Assembly: GCA_963746175.1 (NCBI GenBank)
Contig: CAVVAH010000008.1
Coordinates: forward strand, 744,001 to 808,000
DNA from: CAVVAH01 sp963746175
Lineage (GTDB): Bacteria > Actinomycetota > Actinomycetes > JACCUZ01
Direction: 5' to 3'
Length of the DNA: 64,000 nucleotides
The position numbers and the translations under genes are program-made. Under the pieces are notes generated by a model, which was not told where the DNA came from, did no database searches, and saw only the letters and a list, made by a program, of their open reading frames with translations. This document shows positions 6,849 through 17,017 of this stretch, in pieces (position 1 is the first letter of the stretch; every line of letters begins with the position of its first letter).

Positions 6849-8501
6849 TCAGCCGGGCGTCGCAGTCAGACGCTCGGCGATCCGGCCCTCGACCATGCGT
6901 GAGGGACCTCCGGCGCCACCTACCGCCGCCAGGAACTCCGAACCCGGCAGCCGGAACGCCGAGACGCCGGTCACCGCCTCCACGGTCGCCGTCCGGGGGC
7001 GGTGCTGCAGCAGGCCGATCTCCCCGACGTAGTCCGGCGCCTCGATCAGGCGCGGCTGGTCCGGCCGCGGCCCTGCCCACGCCGCGACCGTCCCGTCGGC
7101 CAGCACGAGCAGGTCGTCAGCGGGGTCGCCCTCTCGGAGCAGCACGGACCCGGCGGCGAACTCCTCCGGCTGAAGCGCCGCCGCGACCCGCTCGAGGGTC
7201 ACCGGGTCGGCGCCGGCGAGCAGGTCGAGCCGGTCCAGCAGGTCCAGGCGTGGAGCGAGCTCGACGAGCCGGTCGGTGGACTTCTTGTCGAGACCGCGGA
7301 CCTGGGTCGAGCATCGCGAGGGTGATGCCCGTCGGGACGGCGGCTGCGAGCACCAGGGAGGCCCGCAGCCCGACCAGGTGCAGCACCAGAGGTGGCGCAG
7401 CAGGCTGCCGAGCAGCAGCGTGGCCGTCGACAGCGACGACAGCAGACCTTCGACCCGCGCCAGGCGGGTGCCGGGGACGACGCGCTGCATGATCGTGTTC
7501 GCGACGACGTCGAGTGCCAGCGACGCGACGCCTTCGATCGCGAGGAAGACCAGCGCCAGCCAGGGCGACCGCAGGACCGCCAGCACCGCCATCGGGAGGG
7601 CGTTGAACGTGACGACCAGCCCGATCACCATCCGGGGGCGGTGGGACCGGGCCAGGCGCGGTGCGACGACGGCGCCCAGGAGCCCGCCGACGCCGACCGC
7701 GGCGTCGAGGTAGCCGACCCCCGAGGCGCCCATGTCCGAGCAGGTCCCGGGCGACGAGGACGAGGTAGACCAGCTCGAAGCCGTAGATGAAGGTGATCGC
7801 CAGCAGCGCGACAGAGAGCGTCGCGAGGACACGGTCGCTCGTCAGGGTGCGGATGCCGAGCCGGATGCCCTGGAACGTGCCGACGTCGTCCGCGTCGTCC
7901 TCCGTCGGTTCGGCGGCCGGCACCGTGGCGCGGAGCACGAAGAGCGCCGAGACCAGGAAGGTCGCCGCGTTCACGGCGAAGGCCCAGCGACGGGGAGGCT
8001 GTGGTCGACGAGCAGCCCGCCGATGCCCGGGCCGACGACGAGGCTCAGGCACTCGACGGTGGACACGAGCGAGTTGGCGGAGGCCAGGTCACGCTCGGGC
8101 ACCAGCCGCGGCAACGATGCGTAGAAGGCCGGGGAGTACGGCATCCCGAAGAGCGTCGTCAGGCCGACGAGCAGGACGACGAGCAGGACCGGGCCGTCCA
8201 TCGCCGCGACGGCGGCGATCGCGAGCATGACGACGAACCGGAGCAGGTCGCACACCACCATGAGTCGCCGTCGGTCGACCCGGTCGGCCAGCAGCCCGGC
8301 GAAGGTCGCCCCGAGCACGAGCGGCACGACCCGGACCACCACCGTGGCGGACACCCAGGCGCTGGACCCGGTGACCTGCATGACGTAGACGACGAGGGCG
8401 ATCGTGTAGAGGAAGTCGCCCGCACGTGAGGTGGCGAACGCCGCCAGCAGGAGCCGGAAGTCCCGATGCACGAGCGGTCGGGCCAGCTCGGGTCGCGTCA
8501 C
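6849..8501 (-). pseudogene. MFS transporter with C-terminal cyclic-nucleotide-binding-like domain, multiply frameshifted
   Basis: Translating the three minus frames piecewise gives one coherent protein. It opens with an MFS half starting at GTG 8501 (LVHRDFRLLLAAFATSRAGDFLYTIAL) and continues with further transmembrane segments (AFAVNAATFLVSALFVLRAT, MVIGLVVTFNALPMAVLAV). It ends with a C-terminal cNMP-type beta barrel (AAGSVLLREGDPADDLLVLADG). Frame changes occur near 7990, 7735, 7400 and 7310. By frame class they read as one base missing, one extra, one missing, one extra, so the net frame is restored. An intact version would be an efflux-type permease with a regulatory domain, an architecture seen in actinobacteria. 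As written it cannot make a full protein. Confidence 0.75.
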
Positions 8502-9179
8502 AGCCCGCTCCGCCTCCGGAGGGCGTGAGACGTCGAGGAGCTCGATCCGGGCCCGGCCGAGCGCCACGGTCCCGTCGGCCGCCAGCCGCTGCAGCACCTG
8601 GTTCACCGTCGGCCGGGTCGCGCCCGGCCATGTCGGCCAGGTCGTCCTGGGTGATCGGGATCGTCACGGTGTTCGCTCGCCGGGACCTCGTAGGCGTCGG
8701 CCAGGTCGACCAGCCGCCGGATCACGCGGCGGTCCACCCCGACGTACAGCGCCTCGAGCAGAGCCTGGCTCAGCTCGTCGACCCGGCGGGCGAGCGTCTC
8801 GACCAGCAGCTGCTCGACGCCCGGGTGGTCCCGGCGCAGCGCCACGAAGTCCTCCCGGCTCAGCACGAGCGTGCTGCCGACCTCGAGCGCGACGATCGTG
8901 GCTGTGCGGTCGTGGACTCTCGCGCAGGAGGGCCAGCTCACCGAACGAGTCACCCGGCACCAGCACGGACAGCGTCGCAGTGTCGCCGGACGGCACCGAG
9001 ACGCGCACGGCGAACCTCCCGGACTGCACGAGGTGCAGCGACTCCCCCGGATCGCCCTCGTGGAAGACCACCTCGCCGCGGGCGTACCGCCGTGGGCGGG
9101 CGGCGGCGAGCACCCGCTCGCGCTCGTCCGGGCGCAGCGGCGCCAGCAGGGGCCACGTCACAAGATCAGAGTGGAGCAC
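8502..9179 (-). pseudogene. Crp/Fnr-type transcription regulator, frameshifted
   Basis: A cNMP-binding-like domain (RGEVVFHEGDPGESLHLVQSGRFAVRV, VLVPGDSFGELALL) leads to a dimer helix (LVETLARRVDELSQALLEALY) and a winged helix (IPITQDDLADMAG, then TVNQVLQRLAADGTV). These lie in three frames, changing near 8920, 8680 and 8625, each consistent with one extra base. GTG 9179 is the assumed start; GTG 9161 is an alternative. No stop separates the winged helix from the MFS segment in its frame, so the ancestral gene may have been one Crp-MFS-cNMP fusion, or the regulator's stop is hidden by the indels. Confidence 0.7.
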
Positions 9180-9304
9180 CGATCGAGGTGCCGCGGGGCC
9201 GGAATTGCTGGACTGCTGCCGCACGTCCGACCAACGGCCGACGACGGTGGCCCTGGACGCCGCGTAGACGGCGCATCGCTCACGCCGAGCGGATCTTGAG
9301 GCCT

Positions 9305-9421
9305 TCAGTGCAGCAGCAGCTCGAGACCGGCGATCGCGCCGAGGATGACGGCGTAGCCGGCGACAAGCCATCTCCTGTCACGCGCGCCGTCCACGAAGAC
9401 CTCGACCAGCTTCTGCTTCAT
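9305..9421 (-). CDS. Small membrane protein, 38 aa
   Basis: ATG 9421 with a GAGGGGG ribosome-binding site opens a 38-codon frame. It has a charged N-terminus (MKQKLVEVFVDGARDRR), one hydrophobic helix (LVAGYAVILGAIAGLELLL) and a final His before TGA. The composition and the strong ribosome-binding site support a real single-span peptide. It lies upstream of and colinear with the broken Crp/MFS block. Function unknown. Confidence 0.5.
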   Translation of the reverse strand: MKQKLVEVFVDGARDRRWLVAGYAVILGAIAGLELLLH

Positions 9422-9732
9422 GTGACCCCCCTCAAGCTCGCGACCGTTGGCCGCCGTGTGCCCTTCCAATCTGCGCTCAACCACTTGCCGGCACGATCAA
9501 GGGCAGGCAAAGGCCGACCGGGTCGGGAGCTGTCCGCGCCGGCCGGCGGTCGCGATGACACGGGTGGGGGTCCAGCGGGATGGCAACCCGAGGCATCGAC
9601 GGGTGGCCACTCACAGGGCGTAGCGGTTCGGATACGTACCTGGAACCCGCCCACATTGACTATGGCCCGGTGTGGCCGGAGTTACGTACCTTCCGCAGCG
9701 GACAGCCGTACCCCGCACGGAAGGCGCTCGCC
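9422..9732. other. Gene-free stretch upstream of the secreted LamG-like gene
   Basis: No coding frame with a plausible start and ribosome-binding site. A TTGACT at 9656-9661 could be a -35 element but no good -10 follows at 16-18 bases. Nothing else recognisable. Confidence 0.4.
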
Positions 9733-10386
9733 ATGTCACGTGCATCCTCGCTGCTCACGGGCCTGACGGCGGTCGCCCTCTCGGTCGCGGTCGCGCAGCC
9801 GGCGCAGGCCGCCACGACGGTGGCCAGCTGGCAGATGAACGACACCGGCACCGTCATGACCGACTCCTCCGGCAACGCCAACAACGGAACGGTGAAGAAC
9901 GTCGTCCGTGACGGCAGCGCCTTCACCTTCCAAGGCAAGCCGTCCGTGGTGTCGGTCAAGCACTCCGCCACCCTCAACCCGGGAACTGCGACGTTCACCG
10001 CGACGGCACGCCTCAAGTTCCCGGCGGCTCCCACTGCCGCGGTCGGTGACTTCGACCTCGTGCGCAAGGGCCTGGCGGGCACTGCTGGCGGACACTGGAA
10101 GATGGAGATCGTCCGGTCCGGCAAGGCGTACTGCCTCTTCCATGGCGCAGCTGGTCGCGTCGTGGTCACCGCTGGACCCAACCTGGCCGACAGCACCTGG
10201 CACACCATCAGCTGTCAGCGCGCGGGCTCCACGGTGCGGCTGACCGTGGATGGCGCGACCTTCTCCAAGAGCGGCCCGACCGGCAACATCGCCAACACCA
10301 GCACCGCTTACGTCGGGGCGAAGAACCTGGCCGGTGGGGACCAGTACACCGGCTCGATGGATTGGGTCACCCTGAGCGTGGGGTGA
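9733..10386 (+). CDS. Secreted LamG/concanavalin A-like domain protein
   Basis: The ATG 9733 start is preceded by GGAAGG and gives a clear Sec signal peptide (positively charged MSRASS, hydrophobic core to about residue 25, AQA cleavage). The mature ~190 residues begin ASWQMNDTGTVMTDSSGNANNGTVKN, the usual opening of LamG-like jelly-roll domains. Conserved strands follow (GHWKMEIVRSGKAYC, DSTWHTISCQRAGSTVRLTVDG). There are two cysteines and no catalytic domain, so it is probably an exported carbohydrate- or surface-binding protein. It has more Thr, Asn and Ser and fewer charged residues than its neighbours. It stands alone, with no operon partner. Confidence 0.85.
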   Translation: MSRASSLLTGLTAVALSVAVAQPAQAATTVASWQMNDTGTVMTDSSGNANNGTVKNVVRDGSAFTFQGKPSVVSVKHSATLNPGTATFTATARLKFPAAPTAAVGDFDLVRKGLAGTAGGHWKMEIVRSGKAYCLFHGAAGRVVVTAGPNLADSTWHTISCQRAGSTVRLTVDGATFSKSGPTGNIANTSTAYVGAKNLAGGDQYTGSMDWVTLSVG

Positions 10387-10546
10387 GCTGCCAGAGATGC
10401 CATCGCACGGCTGGGCCCTGTAGTCCGGTCGGGACGCGGATACCCGGACGTCGCCGGCGGTCTCGCGGATCTCGCGCCACAGCCGACCCACGTCGACGTT
10501 GCTACGTGTCGGTCGCAAGACCCGTGACCGGCAGCGATTCGCGCCA

Positions 10547-11638
<1,092 letters not shown>

Positions 11639-11646
11639 GGGGTTCA

Positions 11647-11652
11647 AGGGTA
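11647..11652 (-). promoter_or_regulatory. Candidate -10 box for leaderless ychF mRNA
   Basis: TACCCT on the minus strand ends eight bases before GTG 11638 and no ribosome-binding site intervenes. The same box and the same 8-base gap occur before the isoprenyl synthase gene at 33863. Confidence 0.4.
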
Positions 11653-11814
11653 CGGGCGTGGGCCCCGGCGTCCGAATCGGCAACCGCGCCCCGCAAGGAC
11701 GCGGAGCTCCTGCGCGCCCTCACCACGTCGTGCGGCGCCCACCGCGGTTCGGCGAGCTGCGTCGACCCGCGCGCCTGCGGAGGTTCTGTCCAGGGTCTCC
11801 CGCACCCTGTGGGC

Positions 11815-12957
11815 ATGGAGATCGTGCTGCTGGTCACCGGCCTCGCCCTCGGCGCCGCCCTCGGGTTCCTGGCCGCCCGTTCGCGCTCTGCCGGCGCCGA
11901 CACCGAGGTCCGGGTGCTGCGCGAGCGGCTCGCCTCGGCCGACGCCCTGGCCGGGCGGCGGGACGACGTCGCGGTCACCGTGGCGCCGCTGCGCGACGCC
12001 CTCGGCAAGGTGGAGACCCACCTCCGGGTCCTCGAGCACGACCGGGTCGCCGCCTACAGCGCGCTGACCGAGCAGGTCCGCGCCCTGTCCTCCACCGGCG
12101 AGGGGCTGCGCGACCAGACCCGGTCCTTGGTCACGGCCCTGCGGGCGCCGCAGGCCCGCGGCCGCTGGGGCGAGATGCAGCTGCGCCGGGTGGTGGAGCT
12201 CGCCGGGATGGTCGAGCACTGCGACTTCAGCGAGCAGGAGTCGGTCACCGGCGACGGCGGCACCCTGCGTCCCGACCTCGTGGTCCGGCTCGGGGGCGGC
12301 AAGCGGGTCGTGGTCGACGCCAAGGTCTCCCTCGCCGCCTACCTCGACGCCGCCGAGTCCCGTGACCCCGACGTCGTGGAGGCCAGGATGCAGGCCCACG
12401 CACGGCACCTGCGCGAGCACGTCAAGGGCCTGGCGGCCAAGGAGTACTGGCGGGCCTTCGATCCGACGCCGGAGTTCGTGGTGCTGTTCGTCCCCGGCGA
12501 CGCCTTCCTGGCGCCGGCGCTGGAGCGCGACCCCCAGCTGCTCGACGACGCCATGGCGCAGCGGGTCTTCATCACCACGCCCACGACGCTGATCGCGATG
12601 CTCCGGACTATCGCCTACGCGTGGCAGCAGGAGGCACTCACCGAGCACGCCCGCTCGGTCTTCGAGATCGGCCGCGAGCTCTACCGGCGGCTCGGCACCC
12701 TCGGCGAGCACGTCGACAAGCTCGGCCGCACGCTCAACCGGTCCGTCGACGACTACAACAAGGTCGTCGGGTCACTGGAGCGGACCGTGCTGGTGCAGGC
12801 CCGGCGGATGGCCGAGCTGCAGGTCACCGACGCCGACCTGGCGACGCCGGAGCCTGTCGTGTCCACCACCCGCCGGATCAGCGCCCCCGACCTCCTGGTC
12901 GACCACGACGACGACCCGGCAGACCCCGACCAGTGGCGGCTGCGTTCACTCCCGTGA
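11815..12957 (+). CDS. rmuC: DNA recombination protein RmuC homologue
   Basis: 380 residues from ATG 11815; a GTG six bases upstream is an alternative. An N-terminal membrane helix (EIVLLVTGLALGAALGFLAA) precedes a coiled coil (~35-95). The PD-(D/E)XK-like RmuC core follows, with ARGRWGEMQLRRVVELAGM, RPDLVVRLGGGKRVVVDAKVSLAAYLDA and FITTPTTLIAMLRTIAYAW. RmuC proteins limit inversion at short inverted repeats and are probable membrane-tethered nucleases. Divergent from ychF in a conserved actinobacterial neighbourhood. Confidence 0.92.
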   Translation: MEIVLLVTGLALGAALGFLAARSRSAGADTEVRVLRERLASADALAGRRDDVAVTVAPLRDALGKVETHLRVLEHDRVAAYSALTEQVRALSSTGEGLRDQTRSLVTALRAPQARGRWGEMQLRRVVELAGMVEHCDFSEQESVTGDGGTLRPDLVVRLGGGKRVVVDAKVSLAAYLDAAESRDPDVVEARMQAHARHLREHVKGLAAKEYWRAFDPTPEFVVLFVPGDAFLAPALERDPQLLDDAMAQRVFITTPTTLIAMLRTIAYAWQQEALTEHARSVFEIGRELYRRLGTLGEHVDKLGRTLNRSVDDYNKVVGSLERTVLVQARRMAELQVTDADLATPEPVVSTTRRISAPDLLVDHDDDPADPDQWRLRSLP

Positions 12958-12967
12958 CGCCCGTGGC

Positions 12968-13159
12968 CTAGAGGACCAGCACGGCCACGATGCCCAATAG
13001 CCCGGCGACCATCAGCCCGAGCCACGTGAAGGCCAGCACGCGCGCCACGGTGCGGCGACGGCCCTGCTGGCCGGAGAGTGCGCCGGCGAGGGCGACTGTC
13101 TGACCCTCGGCGGTGCTCCGGCTCAGCCCGAGCAGGTCCAGGTCGTTGCGCTCAGCCAT
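12968..13159 (-). CDS. Small single-span membrane protein, 63 aa
   Basis: ATG 13159 opens a 63-codon frame. The soluble N-terminus (MAERNDLDLLGLSRSTAEG) leads to a basic stretch (QQGRRRTVARV) and one transmembrane helix (FTWLGLMVAGLLGIVAVLVL) that ends the protein. Tail-anchored topology is likely. It converges on rmuC and is divergent from the DUF6542 gene. No family recognised. Confidence 0.6.
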   Translation of the reverse strand: MAERNDLDLLGLSRSTAEGQTVALAGALSGQQGRRRTVARVLAFTWLGLMVAGLLGIVAVLVL

Positions 13160-13270
13160 GCGGCCAGTGTGGCGCACCGGTGGGGCTGGGCGCGGGAGGT
13201 GCGCAGGCGCACCACACCCGCCCGGGCGTGTCTGCCGGGGCGGCGACGCCTGCCGACCTACCGTGGGCGC

Positions 13271-13792
13271 GTGACGATCGCGACCGGCACCGACGGCGCA
13301 CCCCGCCTCGAGGTGGACGCCGCGTCGACGACGCTGTCCACCCAGCCGCCGGCGGCCGAGGCGCCGTTCGTGGTGACGGCGCCGGCACCGGCCGTGCCGG
13401 GCCTGCTGGTCCGTGCGCGCGTCGACGGCGTCACCGGCCCGGCCGTCGTGGCCCTGTCCGCCGCCATGGTCCTCGCCGGTGCCCTGCTCGACCTGCGACG
13501 CGACGCCACCACGGGGCTCGGCACCGGCATCGCCGTCGTGCTGGTGGCGCTGGCCGCTCCCGCGGTGGTGCGGTTCCGGTCTCTGGCCACAGCGGCCGTG
13601 CTGCCGCCGCTGCTGGTCGCGGCCGCGACGACGGTCATTGCGCGGCTCGGCGGCCACAACCGCGGCCTGCGCGAGCTCGGGCTCGACGTCGGGACCACCC
13701 TGGCCCTGTCCGCGCCGCTGCTCTTCGGCGCGAGCGCGCTCGCGTTGGTCGTCGTGCTGGTGCGCGTGGTCCGCCGCCTCGCCACCCGGTGA
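13271..13792 (+). CDS. DUF6542-type membrane protein
   Basis: GTG 13271 lies six bases after TACCGT and gives 173 residues. A Pro/Ala-rich N-terminus precedes four predicted membrane helices (VTGPAVVALSAAMVLAGALLDL, TGIAVVLVALAAPAVVRF, TAAVLPPLLVAAATTVIA, LALSAPLLFGASALALVVVLVRVV). Size, helix pattern and position beside ispH, xseA and ychF match the actinobacterial DUF6542 family, whose function is unknown. Its stop overlaps the next start (GTGA). Confidence 0.75.
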   Translation: MTIATGTDGAPRLEVDAASTTLSTQPPAAEAPFVVTAPAPAVPGLLVRARVDGVTGPAVVALSAAMVLAGALLDLRRDATTGLGTGIAVVLVALAAPAVVRFRSLATAAVLPPLLVAAATTVIARLGGHNRGLRELGLDVGTTLALSAPLLFGASALALVVVLVRVVRRLATR

Positions 13793-14464
13793 CGGACGGC
13801 CCTCCGACCGATCCCGAGGTCCTCGACCGGGTCGACACCCCGCGTGGCGAGCTGGTGCTGCGCCGCGTCGGCGACGACCTCGAGATCGTGAGCAACGGCG
13901 TGTTCCTCATGGACACCCGCGGCGGCCGGTCGGAGCGCACGCTGGTGCGCGAAGCGGTGGCCGCGCACGGCGCCGCCCGGCAGCTGCTGCTCGGCGGGCT
14001 CGGCGTCGGGTTCTCCCTCATCGAGGCGGTCATCCGCGGCGACCTGACCACGATCGACGTCGTCGAGATCGAGCCGGCGCTCGTCGGCTGGCACCGGACG
14101 CATCTCGCCGCCCGCACGGCCGTCGCGCTTGCCGACCCGCGGGTGCGCGTCGTCGTCGCGGACGTCGCCGACCACCTGGCTGCTCACCCGGCGACGTACG
14201 ACGTGGTGTGCCTCGACGTCGACAACGGGCCTGACTGGACCGTCACCACCGCCAACGCCGCGCTGTACGGCGAGGCCGGGCTGGACCGGTGCCTCAACGC
14301 GCTGCGGCCCGGCGGGATCCTCGCCGTGTGGAGCGCGGAGCGCCGCGCCGACGTACGAGGCACTGCTGCGCGCCCATCTCGACGACGCGCGGGTGCTCAC
14401 GGTCGAGGCGTACGTCGACCGCGGCGGGCCGGACGTCGTCTACCTCGGTCGCCGCCGCGCCTGA
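13789..14464 (+). pseudogene. Spermidine-synthase-like methyltransferase, frameshifted near its end
   Basis: It starts at GTG 13789 in a four-base overlap. The N-terminal beta region and Rossmann core are clear: QLLLGGLGVGFSLIEAVI, TTIDVVEIEPALVGWHR, YDVVCLDVDNGPDWTV and GGILAVWSAERRA. This is SpeE-like, without the residues needed to claim polyamine synthesis. At about 14345 the frame changes; the natural end (PTYEALLRAHLDDARVLTV to YLGRRRA and TGA 14462-14464) is one base further on. Removing one base from the GCCGCGCC run restores the frame. Without that, the last ~40 residues become an Arg-rich tail ending at 14475. A related intact gene lies at 47917-48630. Confidence 0.75.
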
Positions 14465-14488
14465 CGGCCGGCTGACAGGACTGGCGGC

Positions 14489-15457
14489 TCAGCCGGGGAC
14501 GCCGGCGGCCTTCATGTCGCGGCGCAGCTCCGGCGGCAGCGCGAAGAGCAGGCTCTCCTCCGCCGACCGGACCTCCTCGACGTCGCCGAACCCGCGCTCG
14601 GCGAGCCAGTCGAGCACCCCGCGGACCAGGATCTCGGGCACCGATGCGCCGCTGGTCACGCCGACGACGGACACCCCGTCGAGCCAGGCGTCCTCCAGCT
14701 CGGCGGCCTTGTCGACCAGCTTTCCCGCCGAGGCGCCGCACTCGAGCGCGACCTCGACCAGGCGCACCGAGTTCGACGAGTTGGTGGATCCCACGACGAT
14801 GACGAGGTCGGCGTCGGCGGCGATCTCCTTCACCGCGACCTGGCGGTTCTGGGTCGCGTAGCAGATGTCGTCGCTGGGCGGGTCCATCAGTGCCGGGAAC
14901 CGCTCCCGCAGCCTGCGCACCGTCTCGAGGGTCTCGTCGACCGACAGCGTGGTCTGCGACAGCCATGCGACCTTCTCCGGGTCGCGGACCTCGATCCGGT
15001 CCACGTCGGCCGGCCCGTCGACCAGGTGGATGTGCTCGGGCGCCTCACCGGTCGTGCCGACGACCTCCTCATGGCCCTCGTGGCCGATGAGCAGGATGTC
15101 GTAGTCGTCGGAGGCGAACCGGCGGGCCTCGTGGTGCACCTTCGTCACCAGCGGGCAGGTCGCGTCGATCGTCTTGAGGCTGCGCGCCTTCGCCTCCTCG
15201 TGCACCACAGGGGCGACGCCGTGCGCGGAGAAGATGACCGTGGCGCCCTCGGGCACCTCGTCGTTCTCCTCGACGAACACGGCACCGCGGTCCTGCAGCG
15301 TCTCGACGACGTGCTTGTTGTGGACGATCTGCTTGCGCACGTAGACCGGCGGGCCGTAGGTGTCCAGCGCCTTCTCGACGGTGATGACGGCCCGGTCGAC
15401 GCCCGCGCAGTAGCCACGCGGGGCCGCGAGCAGGACACGACGGGGACGGTCAGTCAT
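14489..15457 (-). CDS. ispH: 4-hydroxy-3-methylbut-2-enyl diphosphate reductase
   Basis: 322 residues from ATG 15457. The three cluster cysteines are in APRGYCAGVDRAV, IDATCPLVTKVH and STNSSNS-type context further on (VALECGASAGKLV lies near it; DDICYATQNRQVAV is the third strong site). The catalytic TQTT-like segment appears as WLSQTTLSVDE. IspH performs the last step of the MEP isoprenoid pathway, reducing HMBPP to IPP and DMAPP with a [4Fe-4S] cluster. TACGAT sits six bases before the ATG, suggesting a leaderless transcript. Divergent from xseA. Confidence 0.95.
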   Translation of the reverse strand: MTDRPRRVLLAAPRGYCAGVDRAVITVEKALDTYGPPVYVRKQIVHNKHVVETLQDRGAVFVEENDEVPEGATVIFSAHGVAPVVHEEAKARSLKTIDATCPLVTKVHHEARRFASDDYDILLIGHEGHEEVVGTTGEAPEHIHLVDGPADVDRIEVRDPEKVAWLSQTTLSVDETLETVRRLRERFPALMDPPSDDICYATQNRQVAVKEIAADADLVIVVGSTNSSNSVRLVEVALECGASAGKLVDKAAELEDAWLDGVSVVGVTSGASVPEILVRGVLDWLAERGFGDVEEVRSAEESLLFALPPELRRDMKAAGVPG

Positions 15458-15463
15458 GTCCCC

Positions 15464-15538
15464 ATCGTAGGTGCGGGCGTGAGGGCCGACCGACCCACCG
15501 ACGTGACGCACGCCACCCGCCCCGGCCGGCACTAGGTT
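15464..15538. promoter_or_regulatory. Divergent -10 boxes between ispH and xseA
   Basis: On the minus strand TACGAT (15464-15469) is six bases from the ispH ATG. On the plus strand TAGGTT (15533-15538) is six bases from the xseA GTG. Neither gene has a Shine-Dalgarno in the gap, so both are candidates for leaderless mRNAs. No clear -35 consensus for either. Confidence 0.45.
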
Positions 15539-15544
15539 GGCCCG

Positions 15545-16783
15545 GTGCCCCTGGAGACCTCACCGGAGCAGCCCGTCCCGGTCCGCAAGGTCAGCCAGCT
15601 GCTCACCCAGTGGATCGGCCGGCTCGGCCACGTCTGGGTCGAGGGCCAGGTGGCCCAGCTCTCCCGTCGCCCCGGCCAGGGCACGGTGTTCCTGACGCTG
15701 CGTGACCCGGCGGCGGAGATGTCGCTCACCGTCACGTGCTCGGCAGCACTGCTGGACGGCCCGGCGCGCGGCATCGTCGAGGGCGCCCACGTCGTGGTGC
15801 ACGCCCGGCCGCAGTTCTTCGCCGTGCGGGGCACGCTGTCGATGGCGGCCGACCAGATCCGTCAGGTCGGCGTCGGTGAGCTGCTCGCCCGGCTCGAACA
15901 GCTGCGCGGCGTGCTCGCGCAGGAGGGGCTGTTCGCCGCCGACCGCAAGCAGCCGCTGCCGTTCCTGCCCGGGGTCGTCGGCGTGGTCTGCGGCCGGGCG
16001 TCCGCGGCCGAGAAGGACGTCGTCGAGAACGGCCGCCGGCGCTGGCCGGCAGTCCGGTTCCGCGTGGAGGAGGTGGCCGTCCAGGGACCCAACGCCGTCA
16101 CCGAGGTCGTGGACGCCCTCCGCAGGCTGGACGCCGACACGGAGGTGGACGTCATCGTCGTCACCCGCGGAGGCGGGTCGCTCGAGGACCTGCTGCCGTT
16201 CTCCAACGAAGCGCTGGTCCGCGCCGTCGCCGCCTGTCGCACCCCGGTCGTGAGTGCCATCGGGCACGAGAGCGACACCCCGCTGCTCGACCTGGTGGCC
16301 GACGTCCGCGCGTCCACCCCGACCGACGCGGCCAAGCGGGTCGTGCCGGACGTCGCGGAGGAGCTGGACCGGGTCGCCCAGCTCCGGCACCGCACCCGGG
16401 CGGCCGTCCGCGGGCTGCTCGACCGCGAGACGGCGGCGCTGCGGGCGGTACGCAGCCGGCCGGTGCTCGCCGACCCGCACAACCTGCTGGTGCCCCGCGA
16501 GGAGGAGGTCGCGCGGCTGCTCGACCGCAGCCGACGGGTGCTGCGGTCGGCTCTCGACCGGGCCGGCGACAACCTCGCGCACACCCGGGCCCGGGTCACC
16601 GCGCTGTCGCCGGCCGCGACCCTGGAGCGCGGCTACGCCGTGCTGCAGCACCAGGACGGCCGGGTCGTGCGCGGAGCCGACGAGGTGTCGGCGGGCGACC
16701 ACCTGCGGGCCAGGCTCGCAGCCGGCGAGGTCGCCGTGACGGTCGACGACCGCGGCGACACCGCGGCGGGGACCGTAGGGTGA
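15545..16783 (+). CDS. xseA: Exodeoxyribonuclease VII large subunit
   Basis: 412 residues from GTG 15545. The N-terminal OB fold (VWVEGQVAQLSRRPGQGTVFLTLRDPAAEMSLTV) binds single-stranded DNA. The core contains GVVCGRASAAEKDVVENGRRR, DVIVVTRGGGSLEDLLPFSNE and SAIGHESDTPLLDLVADVRASTPTDAAKRVV, all typical of XseA. A long coiled coil and a basic C-terminus follow. With XseB it degrades single-stranded DNA from both ends. The stop overlaps xseB by four bases. Confidence 0.95.
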   Translation: MPLETSPEQPVPVRKVSQLLTQWIGRLGHVWVEGQVAQLSRRPGQGTVFLTLRDPAAEMSLTVTCSAALLDGPARGIVEGAHVVVHARPQFFAVRGTLSMAADQIRQVGVGELLARLEQLRGVLAQEGLFAADRKQPLPFLPGVVGVVCGRASAAEKDVVENGRRRWPAVRFRVEEVAVQGPNAVTEVVDALRRLDADTEVDVIVVTRGGGSLEDLLPFSNEALVRAVAACRTPVVSAIGHESDTPLLDLVADVRASTPTDAAKRVVPDVAEELDRVAQLRHRTRAAVRGLLDRETAALRAVRSRPVLADPHNLLVPREEEVARLLDRSRRVLRSALDRAGDNLAHTRARVTALSPAATLERGYAVLQHQDGRVVRGADEVSAGDHLRARLAAGEVAVTVDDRGDTAAGTVG

Positions 16784-17013
16784 CGGCCGTGGCAGCAACG
16801 ACACCGGGCGGCGAGCGACCGTCGTACGAGCAGGCCCGCGAGGAGCTGGTCGACGTGGTCCGCAGGCTCGAGACCGGCGCCGCCACCCTCGAGGAGTCGC
16901 TCGCGCTGTGGGAGCGCGGCGAAGCGCTGGCCGCGGTCTGCCAGGAGTGGCTCGACGGCGCGCGCGCCAAGCTGGACGCCGCCGCACCCGCCGCCCCGCC
17001 CAGCGACGGCTGA
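16780..17013 (+). CDS. xseB: Exodeoxyribonuclease VII small subunit
   Basis: 77 residues from GTG 16780, which overlaps the xseA stop (GTGA). The diagnostic motif SYEQAREELVDVVRRLETGAATLEESLALWERGEALA forms the helical hairpin that coats the XseA coiled coil. Length is normal for the family. Confidence 0.93.
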   Translation: MTAVAATTPGGERPSYEQAREELVDVVRRLETGAATLEESLALWERGEALAAVCQEWLDGARAKLDAAAPAAPPSDG

Positions 17014-17017
17014 GCGG

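Noticed and set aside
9640..9690. ECF-type (GGAAC) or TTGACT promoter for the LamG-like gene
   Set aside because: Neither element has an acceptable -10 at the right distance.
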